A stretch of DNA of 64,000 nucleotides from Bradyrhizobium erythrophlei (GTDB taxonomy: Bacteria; Pseudomonadota; Alphaproteobacteria; Rhizobiales; Xanthobacteraceae): the NCBI RefSeq assembly GCF_900129425.1, contig NZ_LT670817.1, positions 558,001 through 622,000 of the forward strand, written 5' to 3'. Positions 44,631 to 52,036 of this stretch are shown here, one piece after another. A program made the position numbers and the translations under genes. The stretch's first letter is position 1; every line of letters starts with the position of its first letter. Below the pieces are notes generated by a model. It had not been told where the DNA came from, did not search any database, and worked only from the letters and a program-made list of their open reading frames with translations.

Positions 44631-45932
44631 TCAAAGAGGCAATTTTACTGTAACCCGAAGTCCCGACCGGCCAATGCCTGTGATGTTCTCAAGCGCAATT
44701 GAGCCTCCCAGCCCATCCACAACCCGCTTCACGATCGATAGCCCAAGGCCGGTGCCTTCCACCTCTTCGCGAGCTCCACGAAAAAACGGTTCAAAAATCC
44801 GATCCATATCGCCCGATTCGATGCCAGGTCCGCTGTCCTCGATTTGCAGAATCGCCGCGCCGTCCTGCGGGTAAACCCCGATGTCCACGTTTCCGCCTTC
44901 AGGCGTATAGCGGAGCGCGTTGTCGAGCAAATTGCGGATCATCGCCGCAAGCATGACCGGCTCGCCGGGCACTGCAAGCGGTTCGACCAGTTCGAAGCCG
45001 AGATCGATGTTACGGTTGAGCGCCTGCGGCAAGAGATCGGCCACAACCTCCTTTGCCACTTGATCCAGCGAAACCTGCGGCATTTCCCCCCGACCGAACG
45101 GATGGGCCTCTTGCCTTGCCAGCGCCAGCAATTGCTCGAGCAGGTGCTTAGTGCGGTCCATGCCTTGCCTGAGCGCTGCGAGGCGATGCCGCGCCGCCGC
45201 AGGGAGGTCAACCGGGTCGAGGTTTTCGGCCTGCAGGCTGAGCGCGGCAATCGGGGTGCGCAGCTCGTGCGCGGCATCGGCGATGAAGCGGCGCTGCTGA
45301 TCCATCATCAGCCGCATTCGCGCAATAAGTCCATTGATAGAGGCGATGAATGGATGCAGCTCGCTCGGCGTGCCCTTCAGCGGCAATGGGCTCATGTCGT
45401 CGGCGCGCCTAGCGTCGAGATCGCTGGCCAGCCGGACCATTGGGCGCAGCGACTGCGCAATCAGGAGGGCCGTGACCAGCATCAGGCAGGGAATCAGCGC
45501 GGCGATCGGAACGAGCGTGCGCAGCGCCATGTCGCGGGCCGTCTCGTCGCGAACGGCGGTCGGTTGTGCCACGGCTAACCGGCTTCCGTCCGCGCGCGTC
45601 CGCAGTAGCACCCGGATCGGCTGGCCGGCGCGCGTTGCAACATGCAGACCGTCCTTATAGCGCCAGAGTTGGCGGTCGTCGGCTGAGTCATGCGGCGCCT
45701 TCCCCAATTCCATGATCCATACCTCGGCGTCCTCCTCGACGCCCGGAAGGGGTTGGCCGCCGCTGAAACCGCTATTTTGAGCGAGGCTCGCGATCTGAGT
45801 CAGGATGGAGTCCTGCATCTCGATGGCCTCGTCGAACGCCCAGTTAAAGGCGAACATGCCGCCGATCGCGCCGGTCAATATGATGATGGCGGTCAGCCCG
45901 ATGAAGAGACGTCCGCGCAGCGACCTTATCAT
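44631..45932 (-). CDS. Sensor histidine kinase of a two-component system
   Basis: About 433 residues. Two membrane segments (LFIGLTAIIILTGAIGGMFA and VPIAALIPCLMLVTALLIA) enclose a ~130-residue periplasmic sensor; then a HAMP-like linker, the phospho-accepting H-box FIADAAHELRTPIAALSLQA, N-box NLLDNALRYTPEGG, and G-boxes DSGPGI and EGTGLGLSIV. ATG 45932 overlaps the regulator stop (ATGA), which fixes it. The layout matches QseC/TctE-like kinases. The signal is unknown; it controls, by inference, the divergent membrane-protein genes. Confidence 0.88.
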   Translation of the reverse strand: MIRSLRGRLFIGLTAIIILTGAIGGMFAFNWAFDEAIEMQDSILTQIASLAQNSGFSGGQPLPGVEEDAEVWIMELGKAPHDSADDRQLWRYKDGLHVATRAGQPIRVLLRTRADGSRLAVAQPTAVRDETARDMALRTLVPIAALIPCLMLVTALLIAQSLRPMVRLASDLDARRADDMSPLPLKGTPSELHPFIASINGLIARMRLMMDQQRRFIADAAHELRTPIAALSLQAENLDPVDLPAAARHRLAALRQGMDRTKHLLEQLLALARQEAHPFGRGEMPQVSLDQVAKEVVADLLPQALNRNIDLGFELVEPLAVPGEPVMLAAMIRNLLDNALRYTPEGGNVDIGVYPQDGAAILQIEDSGPGIESGDMDRIFEPFFRGAREEVEGTGLGLSIVKRVVDGLGGSIALENITGIGRSGLRVTVKLPL

Positions 45933-46591
45933 GACGGACGGTCTACCATCCACCCGACCCCGCGCACGTTGCGAATCGCCGTGGCCCCGAGTTTCTTGCG
46001 GATGGTGTGGATCAGAAACTCGATCGCGTTGCTTTCGACCTCCTCATTCCACCCATAAATCTGCCGTTCGAGCTCGCTGCGCGACAGGATGGTGCCCGGC
46101 CGCGCCAAGAGCGCCTGCAGCAGGGCGAACTCGCGCGCCGTGAGCTGCGCTGTCTGGCCGAGGTGCGAGGCTTCCCGGGTTGCCGGATCGAGGCGGAGCT
46201 TTCCATTGGTCAGCAGCGCCGACGCGCCAGAGCCCTCGCGGCGCAGCACAGCGCGCATCCGTGCCAGCAGTTCGCGAACTTCGAAGGGCTTGACCAGATA
46301 ATCGTCGGCGCCGAGATCGAGCCCATCGATCCGGTCGTCGACGCCATCCCTCGCGGTCACGATGATGACGGGAAGCCGGCGCCCAAGCGCGCGCAGGTGC
46401 CGCAGCACGTCCCGGCCATCGGTCATCGGCAGGCCGAGATCGAGCAGCGCCAGCTCGTAGGCTTCGTTTTCGGCTGCATGGATCGCAGTCGCGCCATCCG
46501 TTACCCAATCGACCGCATAGGCCGCATCTTTGAGCGCCTGCTCGACAGCCGCGCCGATCATCCTGTCGTCCTCGATCAGCAGAACGCGCAT
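45929..46591 (-). CDS. OmpR family response regulator
   Basis: A 220-residue regulator: receiver domain with acidic pocket MRVLLIEDDRM, phospho-acceptor Asp in LALLDLGLPMTDG, Thr and Lys in IIVTARDG and DYLVKPFEVREL; then a winged-helix DNA-binding domain ending HTIRKKLGATAIRNVRGVGW. The start at 46591 has AAGGA and GAGG upstream; the frame open to 46699 would swallow the promoter. It faces a divergent COG4705-like gene across 216 bases with paired CTTAG boxes, which are probably its binding sites. Confidence 0.9.
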   Translation of the reverse strand: MRVLLIEDDRMIGAAVEQALKDAAYAVDWVTDGATAIHAAENEAYELALLDLGLPMTDGRDVLRHLRALGRRLPVIIVTARDGVDDRIDGLDLGADDYLVKPFEVRELLARMRAVLRREGSGASALLTNGKLRLDPATREASHLGQTAQLTAREFALLQALLARPGTILSRSELERQIYGWNEEVESNAIEFLIHTIRKKLGATAIRNVRGVGWMVDRPS

Positions 46592-46644
46592 CCTCGTTTT
46601 CCTTCGAGATGCCGGAGGTGGGCCGGCCTGGTTGTTTCCCTCCC

Positions 46645-46663
46645 GACTTAGCGCAGACTTAGG
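46645..46663 (-). promoter_or_regulatory. Response-regulator box, regulator side
   Basis: GACTTAGCGCAGACTTAGG: two direct CTTAG half-sites 11 bases apart, 54 bases upstream of the response-regulator ATG. This is the usual geometry for tandem binding by OmpR/PhoB-type dimers, similar in type to PmrA/QseB boxes. Confidence 0.6.
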
Positions 46664-46734
46664 GCGCGATGGTGGTCTAACTCGATCACCATCGCGCACC
46701 GGGCCGTCATTCCCCCTCCAAAAAAGAAATTCGT

Positions 46735-46753
46735 CCTAAGCTGTGCCTAAGTC
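46735..46753 (+). promoter_or_regulatory. Response-regulator box, membrane-protein side
   Basis: CCTAAGCTGTGCCTAAGTC, the reverse-complement arrangement of the box at 46645: CTTAG half-sites again 11 bases apart. It lies 55 bases upstream of the GTG start chosen for the membrane protein, mirroring the other side. Confidence 0.6.
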
Positions 46754-46807
46754 GGCATGGCCATGATCCGGCATCGTCTGGTGGCCATTCGATTTGGGGA
46801 GATGCAC

Positions 46808-47590
46808 GTGTCCACGACCTGGGATCTGCGCTTGTCGCCGATGCTGAACAAGGTGCCGGAGGTCACGCTGATCTTCTGGACCATCAAGATCCTCTCGACG
46901 ACCGTCGGCGAAACCGGCGCCGACTATCTCGCCGTGCATGTCGGTCTCGGCGCCAACGTGACCGCGGCGTGCATGGCCTCTCTGCTGACCGTGGCGCTGA
47001 TGCTGCAGCTGCGCGCGCGCCGCTACGTTCCCTGGATCTACTGGCTGACGGTGGTCCTGGTCAGCATCTTCGGCACAGAGATCACGGATCTGTTGACCGA
47101 CAAACTGGAGATTAGCCTCTACGTCAGCACGGCCGTGTTCGCTTGCGCGCTCGCCGCAACCTTCGGAATCTGGTTCGCCATAGAGCGGACCCTTTCGATC
47201 CGCACCATCGTCACCAAGCGGCGCGAGCTGTTTTACTGGGCGGCCATTCTCTTCACCTTCGCACTAGGAACGGCGGCGGGCGACCTGGCAACGGAGGCGC
47301 TCGGCCTCGGCTTCCAGCTCGGTGTCATCGTGTTCGGCGTGATGATCGCGGCGATTGCGATCTTCTACTCGCTCGCCGTCAATCCGGTCCTCACCTTCTG
47401 GCTGGCCTATATCCTCACTCGGCCGCTCGGCGCCTCGCTCGGTGACCTTTTGTCACAGTCCCGCAACTATGGCGGCGTGGGGCTCGGCACGGTCCATACC
47501 AGCCTTGCGTTCCTGACCGTGATCATCGCGCTTGTGGCGTGGGTGACCTTCGAAGGCGACCGCGCCGGAGGCGTCGATCCAGCGCAATGA
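46808..47590 (+). CDS. COG4705-like integral membrane protein 1
   Basis: About 260 residues with eight or so hydrophobic segments in repeated pairs, typical of COG4705 uncharacterised membrane proteins. Conserved blocks: LNKVPEVTLIFWTIKILSTT, VGETGADYLAV, FYWAAILFTFALGTAAGDLA-like and LTRPLGASLGDLLSQ. GTG 46808 has GGGGAG 6 bases upstream and is preferred; the ATG at 46757 falls within the operator spacing. The repeated G-(E/D)-T-(G/A)-x-D motifs within the membrane suggest a transport role for a cation or metal, as inference only. A paralogue is at 48716. Confidence 0.75.
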   Translation: MSTTWDLRLSPMLNKVPEVTLIFWTIKILSTTVGETGADYLAVHVGLGANVTAACMASLLTVALMLQLRARRYVPWIYWLTVVLVSIFGTEITDLLTDKLEISLYVSTAVFACALAATFGIWFAIERTLSIRTIVTKRRELFYWAAILFTFALGTAAGDLATEALGLGFQLGVIVFGVMIAAIAIFYSLAVNPVLTFWLAYILTRPLGASLGDLLSQSRNYGGVGLGTVHTSLAFLTVIIALVAWVTFEGDRAGGVDPAQ

Positions 47591-47652
47591 CGTCCAATTT
47601 CAGCTTCCAGAAACCCGGGCGACGGTGTGCGGGTAGACCTCAAGGAGAGTGC

Positions 47653-48084
47653 ATGAAAAGAATGATCCTGGCAGCGACGGTCGGCCTGTTTACGCTGGCA
47701 GCAGGCGAGCCACAGTTGACGATGGCGATAGGCGAGTCCAACTTGCACGCAAGCGACCGCCTTTCATTCGTAACGCTCACCGAAGCTGCGATGTCTTCGA
47801 AACTGGGCGACCTCACGCCATTCCGCGCCATCGTCGCGGATGTTTCCGCGCTGGTCGACAAGGGCGATCTGGTCGGTGCCAAGAATCGTATCAAGGATCT
47901 CGAAACTCAGTGGGACGATGCCGAAGCCGCGCTGAAGCCGCGTGCAGCGGCCGACTGGCATGCGGTCGACAAGGCGATCGATCGCGCGCTGGAAGCCTTG
48001 CGCGCGGCCGCGCCCGACTCTGCCAAATGCAAGCAGAGCATCGCCGAACTGTTGTCCCTGATGGACTCGGTCGGAAAATCCTAA
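47653..48084 (+). CDS. Exported helical protein, unknown
   Basis: A 143-residue protein from ATG 47653 with AAGGAG 7 bases upstream. A signal peptide (MKRMILAATVGLFTLAAGE) is followed by an all-helical mature part: FRAIVADVSALVDKGDLVGA, KNRIKDLETQWDDAEAALKP and LEALRAAAPDSAKCKQSIAE. It lies 62 bases after the first membrane protein and is probably in the same transcript; helical periplasmic proteins of this type often bind metals or act as chaperone-like partners. The family name is unknown to me. Confidence 0.65.
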   Translation: MKRMILAATVGLFTLAAGEPQLTMAIGESNLHASDRLSFVTLTEAAMSSKLGDLTPFRAIVADVSALVDKGDLVGAKNRIKDLETQWDDAEAALKPRAAADWHAVDKAIDRALEALRAAAPDSAKCKQSIAELLSLMDSVGKS

Positions 48085-48183
48085 CGTTCGCGGCTTCAGT
48101 CTCAAGCAATGATGCAATCCCAAGCCGACAGCAACAATGGGCGTCGTTGGACACGAACCGGAGATGACACATGGACGGGTATC

Positions 48184-48209
48184 AGAGAGAGAGAGAGAGA
48201 GAGAGAGAG
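48184..48209. repeat. (AG)13 dinucleotide microsatellite
   Basis: An uninterrupted run of 13 AG units, 119 bases before the PepSY gene start proposed here and inside an open frame that continues into that gene. Length change by slippage would shift any translation starting upstream (ATG 48109 or ATG 48171). Confidence 0.9.
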
Positions 48210-48327
48210 CAGATTACGATTTTTTCATGCTCGCCTCGCGCCAAAGGCTCAACTGGATCGGAGCCTTCCGAAACAAACCGCGTTGTCGCAAAGGAAGGCT
48301 CAGTCCCGGCGCAGCTCAAAACGCGAG

Positions 48328-48642
48328 GTGCCACAGGTACTAAAGCTATCATTGTCCGCCGTCGCAGGACTGATATTGCTGACAGCTGCGGTCCCCTTGA
48401 AGGCCTACACCGGCCATGAGCTTGCCAAAGACGCAAAGGTCAGCATCAAAAAAGCGCGAGCCAAAGCCCTCATGGCTCATCCCGGTGAGATCACCGACGA
48501 AGAACTGGAGAAGGAAAGAGGAGGCAGCGGGCTCAGGTATTCCTTCGACATCAAACGTCGAGGAGCCACGCAGGAGGTCGGTGTCGATGTCAGGACTGGC
48601 AGAGTGCTGGAGAACAAGAAGGAAGGTCCGCACCCGGACTGA
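48328..48642 (+). CDS. Exported PepSY-domain protein
   Basis: About 104 residues if GTG 48328 is the start, giving the signal-like VLKLSLSAVAGLILLTAAVP, then YTGHELAKDAKVSIKKARAK and the PepSY end SGLRYSFDIKRRGATQEVGV followed by DVRTGRVLENKKEG. PepSY domains are small periplasmic modules linked to metal homeostasis or protease inhibition. The same frame is open upstream through the (AG)13 tract to 48109, so translation could begin earlier. It lies between the two COG4705 paralogues, apparently in one unit. Confidence 0.65.
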   Translation: MPQVLKLSLSAVAGLILLTAAVPLKAYTGHELAKDAKVSIKKARAKALMAHPGEITDEELEKERGGSGLRYSFDIKRRGATQEVGVDVRTGRVLENKKEGPHPD

Positions 48643-48715
48643 TTTGGTTGCTCGCTAACAGGCTATTGTTGTTGGCGAGTTGAGATACGTTTGTTTGGGC
48701 GACGAGAAATCAAGG

Positions 48716-49504
48716 ATGGACGAAATGGACGAAGCCACCAAGGCAACGCTGAGCAAAGTGCCAGAGGTCACCCTAAGTTTCTGGATCATAAAAATTGCCG
48801 CAACAACGCTGGGCGAAACGGGCGGCGACTCAGTTACCATGACGCTGAATTGGGGATATCTTGCCGGCACAGCAATCTTCCTTGCGGCGCTGATAACGCT
48901 GGTGGCGTACCAGATCGGTGCGAAAAAGTTTCACCCGTTCCTATATTGGGCCACAATAGTTGCGTCGACAACGTTTGGCACGACCATGGCGGATTTTGCC
49001 GATCGCTCCTTGGACATCGGCTACACCGGCGGTTCAACATTTCTGTTTCTCTGTTTGATGACTGTGCTTGGTCTTTGGTACTGGTCCCAAGGCACAATTT
49101 CGGTGAACACGGTTAGCACGCCCAAAGTCGAGGCCTTCTACTGGGCGGCGATCACGTTCTCACAGACGCTTGGCACCGCCCTCGGGGACTGGCTGGCCGA
49201 CACTGGCGGCCTCGGATACGAGGGCGGCGCACTGGTGTTTGGTGCTGGATTGGGAATCCTTGCTGCCGCGTACTACTGGACGAATCTCTCGCGGGTCGGC
49301 TTGTTCTGGGCAGCATTTATCCTGACCCGGCCGCTCGGAGCCACAGTTGGCGACTTCCTCGACAAGCCGGTAGGCCACGGAGGCCTCGCTTTGAGCCGAC
49401 CAATCGCATCCGCCGTAATCGCCGTTTTCATCGTCGGTTGCATTTTGCTATTGCCGCAGCGCCCAGGAAGACATCCGAGCGAAGCTCAAGCAAGCGCAGG
49501 GTAA
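48716..49504 (+). CDS. COG4705-like integral membrane protein 2
   Basis: About 262 residues; paralogue of the protein at 46808. It shares LSKVPEVTLSFWIIKIAATT, LGETGGDSVTMTL, FYWAAITFSQTLGTALGDWL and LTRPLGATVGDFLDKP. ATG 48716 or ATG 48725 (AAGG 9 bases before the latter) are the likely starts. No CTTAG box precedes it, so it may be transcribed from the first operon's promoter or be independently controlled. Confidence 0.75.
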   Translation: MDEMDEATKATLSKVPEVTLSFWIIKIAATTLGETGGDSVTMTLNWGYLAGTAIFLAALITLVAYQIGAKKFHPFLYWATIVASTTFGTTMADFADRSLDIGYTGGSTFLFLCLMTVLGLWYWSQGTISVNTVSTPKVEAFYWAAITFSQTLGTALGDWLADTGGLGYEGGALVFGAGLGILAAAYYWTNLSRVGLFWAAFILTRPLGATVGDFLDKPVGHGGLALSRPIASAVIAVFIVGCILLLPQRPGRHPSEAQASAG

Positions 49505-49552
49505 CTGAGGCCGAGCGAGGAACGGGCGTCGGTCACCAACAGGAGCACGTTC

Positions 49553-50008
49553 ATGATTGGGCGCGCATGTAAGCTTATCCTTCTTGTCTGCCCATTCGGG
49601 GCCGGCCACGCAGCGCACGCAGATACGCTTTCAATAAAGGGTCAGCTCTGGAGAGAGGGGGACAAAGGCGGCATCACTCTGAGCCAAGATCACATGAAAG
49701 CCGGACCTGTCGATTCGTCGTAACCAACACGTCCACTGACCCCGTGAATGGGAAAATGCACGAGTTTTTGATTACTCCCTGGTCCGGGGCCCTTGACGGC
49801 CCTGCCTTACGATTCGGCGAATTCGGTCGTGCGTGAAAATAAACTGGCCAACCTCGAAGGTCTGGAAGACGTGCTACCCAGCGCGACCGCCACAATGCGC
49901 TTGGTGCTGAGGCCTGGAGAGTACGTTGTATTCAGCAACCAGCTGCAGATCGGGATTGGCGCACCGGTTCACTGTAGAGGCATGACATTCAAGTGGGGTT
50001 TCTCGACT
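49553..50008 (+). pseudogene. Cupredoxin-like protein, frameshifted
   Basis: ATG 49553 (AGGAG 7 bases upstream) starts a signal peptide, MIGRACKLILLVCPFGAG. Then SIKGQLWREGDKGGITLSQD leads into KAGPV, after which two frame changes are needed to follow the plastocyanin-like pattern: RFVVTNTSTDPVNGKMHEFL, then LANLEGLEDVLPSATATMRL and VLRPGEYVVFSNQ. The copper His of HEFL remains, while the Cys-His-Met end is lost. It follows the second membrane protein and was probably part of that metal-related cluster. Confidence 0.55.
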
Positions 50009-50093
50009 TGGCAAGGCACGGGCCACGGGACGCGCACCGACCGAAGTCACTGAGGCGGCCCGGGACAACCGTGTGACGTGCTGGCTGGCAGGA

Positions 50094-50456
50094 TTAGTCC
50101 GAGGCGAAATGCTGAGCGTAGCCCCACATGACACGAGCGAGCCCGTCCTTGTTCATAAGCTGAACCTGCCAAGGACCATTCAATGGAATGGGCCGAGATA
50201 ACACGCGTGTCGGTATTCCAGGTCCGGGACGTGTGCAGTCCAATTCGCGGACGCGGAAACCGTCGTCCGCATGAGCTGCAACGATTGCCTTGCGCAGTTG
50301 AAAGGGCGCGCGGCAGACGACGGCATTCGCAGTCGTGACGAAGTTGGATTGATTGCCCGATATCTGCATACTCTCTGACCAGAACGAACCGGCACAAGGT
50401 AGCAAGAACAAGCCGACCAGGGTGCACGCGGCAGCGGGCCTTACCCACTGGGACAT
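50094..50456 (-). CDS. Exported hypothetical protein
   Basis: A 120-residue ORF from ATG 50456, MSQWVRPAAACTLVGLFLLP, a signal peptide with a possible lipobox (LLPCAGS). The mature part includes SNFVTTANAVVCRAPFQLRK and RVRELDCTRPGPG, with two further cysteines. The frame is open upstream to 50600 with no support. Function and family are unknown; composition and signal make it plausible. Confidence 0.42.
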   Translation of the reverse strand: MSQWVRPAAACTLVGLFLLPCAGSFWSESMQISGNQSNFVTTANAVVCRAPFQLRKAIVAAHADDGFRVRELDCTRPGPGIPTRVLSRPIPLNGPWQVQLMNKDGLARVMWGYAQHFASD

Positions 50457-50612
50457 GTCGCGACCCGATACTCCGCGGGCGTTTGCGTTCCTCACGGCCC
50501 ACTCCGGCTTCGACTGGCGTTGTTGGCTTATGGTAAGGCGCTCAATTACGAATGTCACCCAATACAATTGGCTTCGTCGATCGGGAGGGCGCGTCAGCAT
50601 GCCTCAACCAGC

Positions 50613-50640
50613 CAGCCGCTTTTGGCGCAAAGCTGCCGTC
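50613..50640. repeat. Dispersed repeat copy
   Basis: Contains CCGCTTTTGGCGCAAAGCTG, a further copy of the repeat described at 55522, next to a pseudogene. Confidence 0.4.
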
Positions 50641-50677
50641 CAAACGGCCACGCATTCGCGCGAAATTGACAAGGAAT

Positions 50678-50890
50678 TTATCCGGCAATGTGCTGGGCGC
50701 CGAGATCTTGCGCCGCGCCGCCCGTCCAGGTGTAACCGTCCTTGGTTGCTCCCAGCGCGCTTCGAGTCCCAGTCGAGCCCGACGCGCCCGGCTGGTTGAT
50801 GATCACAATCGCCTGGCCGAGCGACTTCTCTATCTCGCCGGCGACGAGCCGGTGATCTGACCGGTCGAGCCGTCCGCAGTCCAAGGCACG
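50678..50890 (-). pseudogene. TctC/Bug-type substrate-binding protein fragment
   Basis: About 60 codons match the N-terminal lobe of tripartite tricarboxylate transporter receptors: RLVAGEIEKSLGQAIVIINQ, PGASGSTGTRSALGATKDG and YTWTGGAAQDLG. Both ends of the gene are missing. It lies just downstream of the ABC importer and is unrelated to it. Confidence 0.6.
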
Positions 50891-50891
50891 A

Positions 50892-52034
50892 TTATGCGCC
50901 CAAAATCACTACATGACGCGGCTCGATGCTAATGTAAACATCCCGCCCTACCGCCAGCGGCTCCATCGCGGCGCAGCGGACGACCAAATGTTGCTCCCCC
51001 CAGCTGACGTGAACTTGAGTGAAATCTCCCTGAAAGACCGTCTGCTCGACCGGCACGCGCCACACGTTTTGCGCCGCGGCCGGCGGCTCCGTCGAAATCC
51101 GAAGATGCACAGTACGCACGGAGACTACGGGTTCGGTGCCGACGGGTCGTCCATAGGCCATGCCGTAGACAATGTGTCCTGCAGATGTTTCGAGCGCAAT
51201 CAGCCCGCCCCCATCGAGATCCGGGCGATGGCGGCCACGAATGAGGTTAGCTGAGCCAACGAAATCCGCGACGAAGGCGCTGTTGGGCAGCCGGTAGATT
51301 TCGTCTGGCGTGCCGGTCTGCTCGATCAGCCCGTCGCGCATGACGACGATGCGGTCGGACATCGCCAGTGCTTCTTCCAGGTCGTGGGTGACATAGACCG
51401 AGGTGATGCCGAGGCGATGCTGTAGCTCACGCAGTTCGATACGCATATCGGCGCGCAGCTTGGCATCGAGATTCGACAGCGGTTCGTCGAACAAAAGTAC
51501 CGAAGGTGAGAATACGAATGCGCGCGCCAGCGCCACGCGCTGCTGCTGTCCGCCGGACAATTGCGACGCTCGCCGTGATGCGAAACTGCGCATCTGCACC
51601 AGGTCGAGCGCATGGTGCACCTTTTCTGCGATCTCCGCCGCACCCGCTCGCCGTACGCGCAGCCCATAGGCGACGTTTTCGAAGACGGTCATATGCGGCC
51701 AAATGGCGTAGGATTGGAACACCATCGACAGGCCGCGTTTCTCGGCGCGCATATGGACGCGGCGTTCCGCCGAATAGACCGTGAGCCCACCGATGCGAAT
51801 TTCGCCCGCGGTCGGCTGCTCAAGACCGGCGATGGCGCGCAAGGTGGTCGTCTTGCCACAGCCGGAGGGCCCAAGCAGCGTCAGTTGTTCGCCGGGAAAG
51901 ACGTTGAAACTGACGCCGCGCACCGCCGGCACGCCGCCATAATACAATTCAAGCCGATCGACCTCGATGTGCGGGGTCGGCCTTGGAGGCGATAGTAGCG
52001 CCTGCGTCGCTTCCATGATGGCGGTTCCTGACAT
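50892..52034 (-). CDS. ABC transporter ATP-binding protein (iron/thiamine/polyamine type)
   Basis: A 380-residue ATPase of the FbpC/PotA group. Walker A LLGPSGCGKTTTLRAIAGL, Q-loop MVFQSYAIWPH, signature QLSGGQQQRVALARAF, Walker B VLLFDEPLSNLDAKLR, switch VTHDLEEAL. Residues from about 255 form a TOBE domain (FVGSANLIRGRHRPD). The start at 52034 follows the permease stop by two bases; the open frame to 52583 lies over the permease and is not used. Together with the next two genes it forms one importer. Confidence 0.9.
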   Translation of the reverse strand: MSGTAIMEATQALLSPPRPTPHIEVDRLELYYGGVPAVRGVSFNVFPGEQLTLLGPSGCGKTTTLRAIAGLEQPTAGEIRIGGLTVYSAERRVHMRAEKRGLSMVFQSYAIWPHMTVFENVAYGLRVRRAGAAEIAEKVHHALDLVQMRSFASRRASQLSGGQQQRVALARAFVFSPSVLLFDEPLSNLDAKLRADMRIELRELQHRLGITSVYVTHDLEEALAMSDRIVVMRDGLIEQTGTPDEIYRLPNSAFVADFVGSANLIRGRHRPDLDGGGLIALETSAGHIVYGMAYGRPVGTEPVVSVRTVHLRISTEPPAAAQNVWRVPVEQTVFQGDFTQVHVSWGEQHLVVRCAAMEPLAVGRDVYISIEPRHVVILGA

Positions 52035-52036
52035 CC

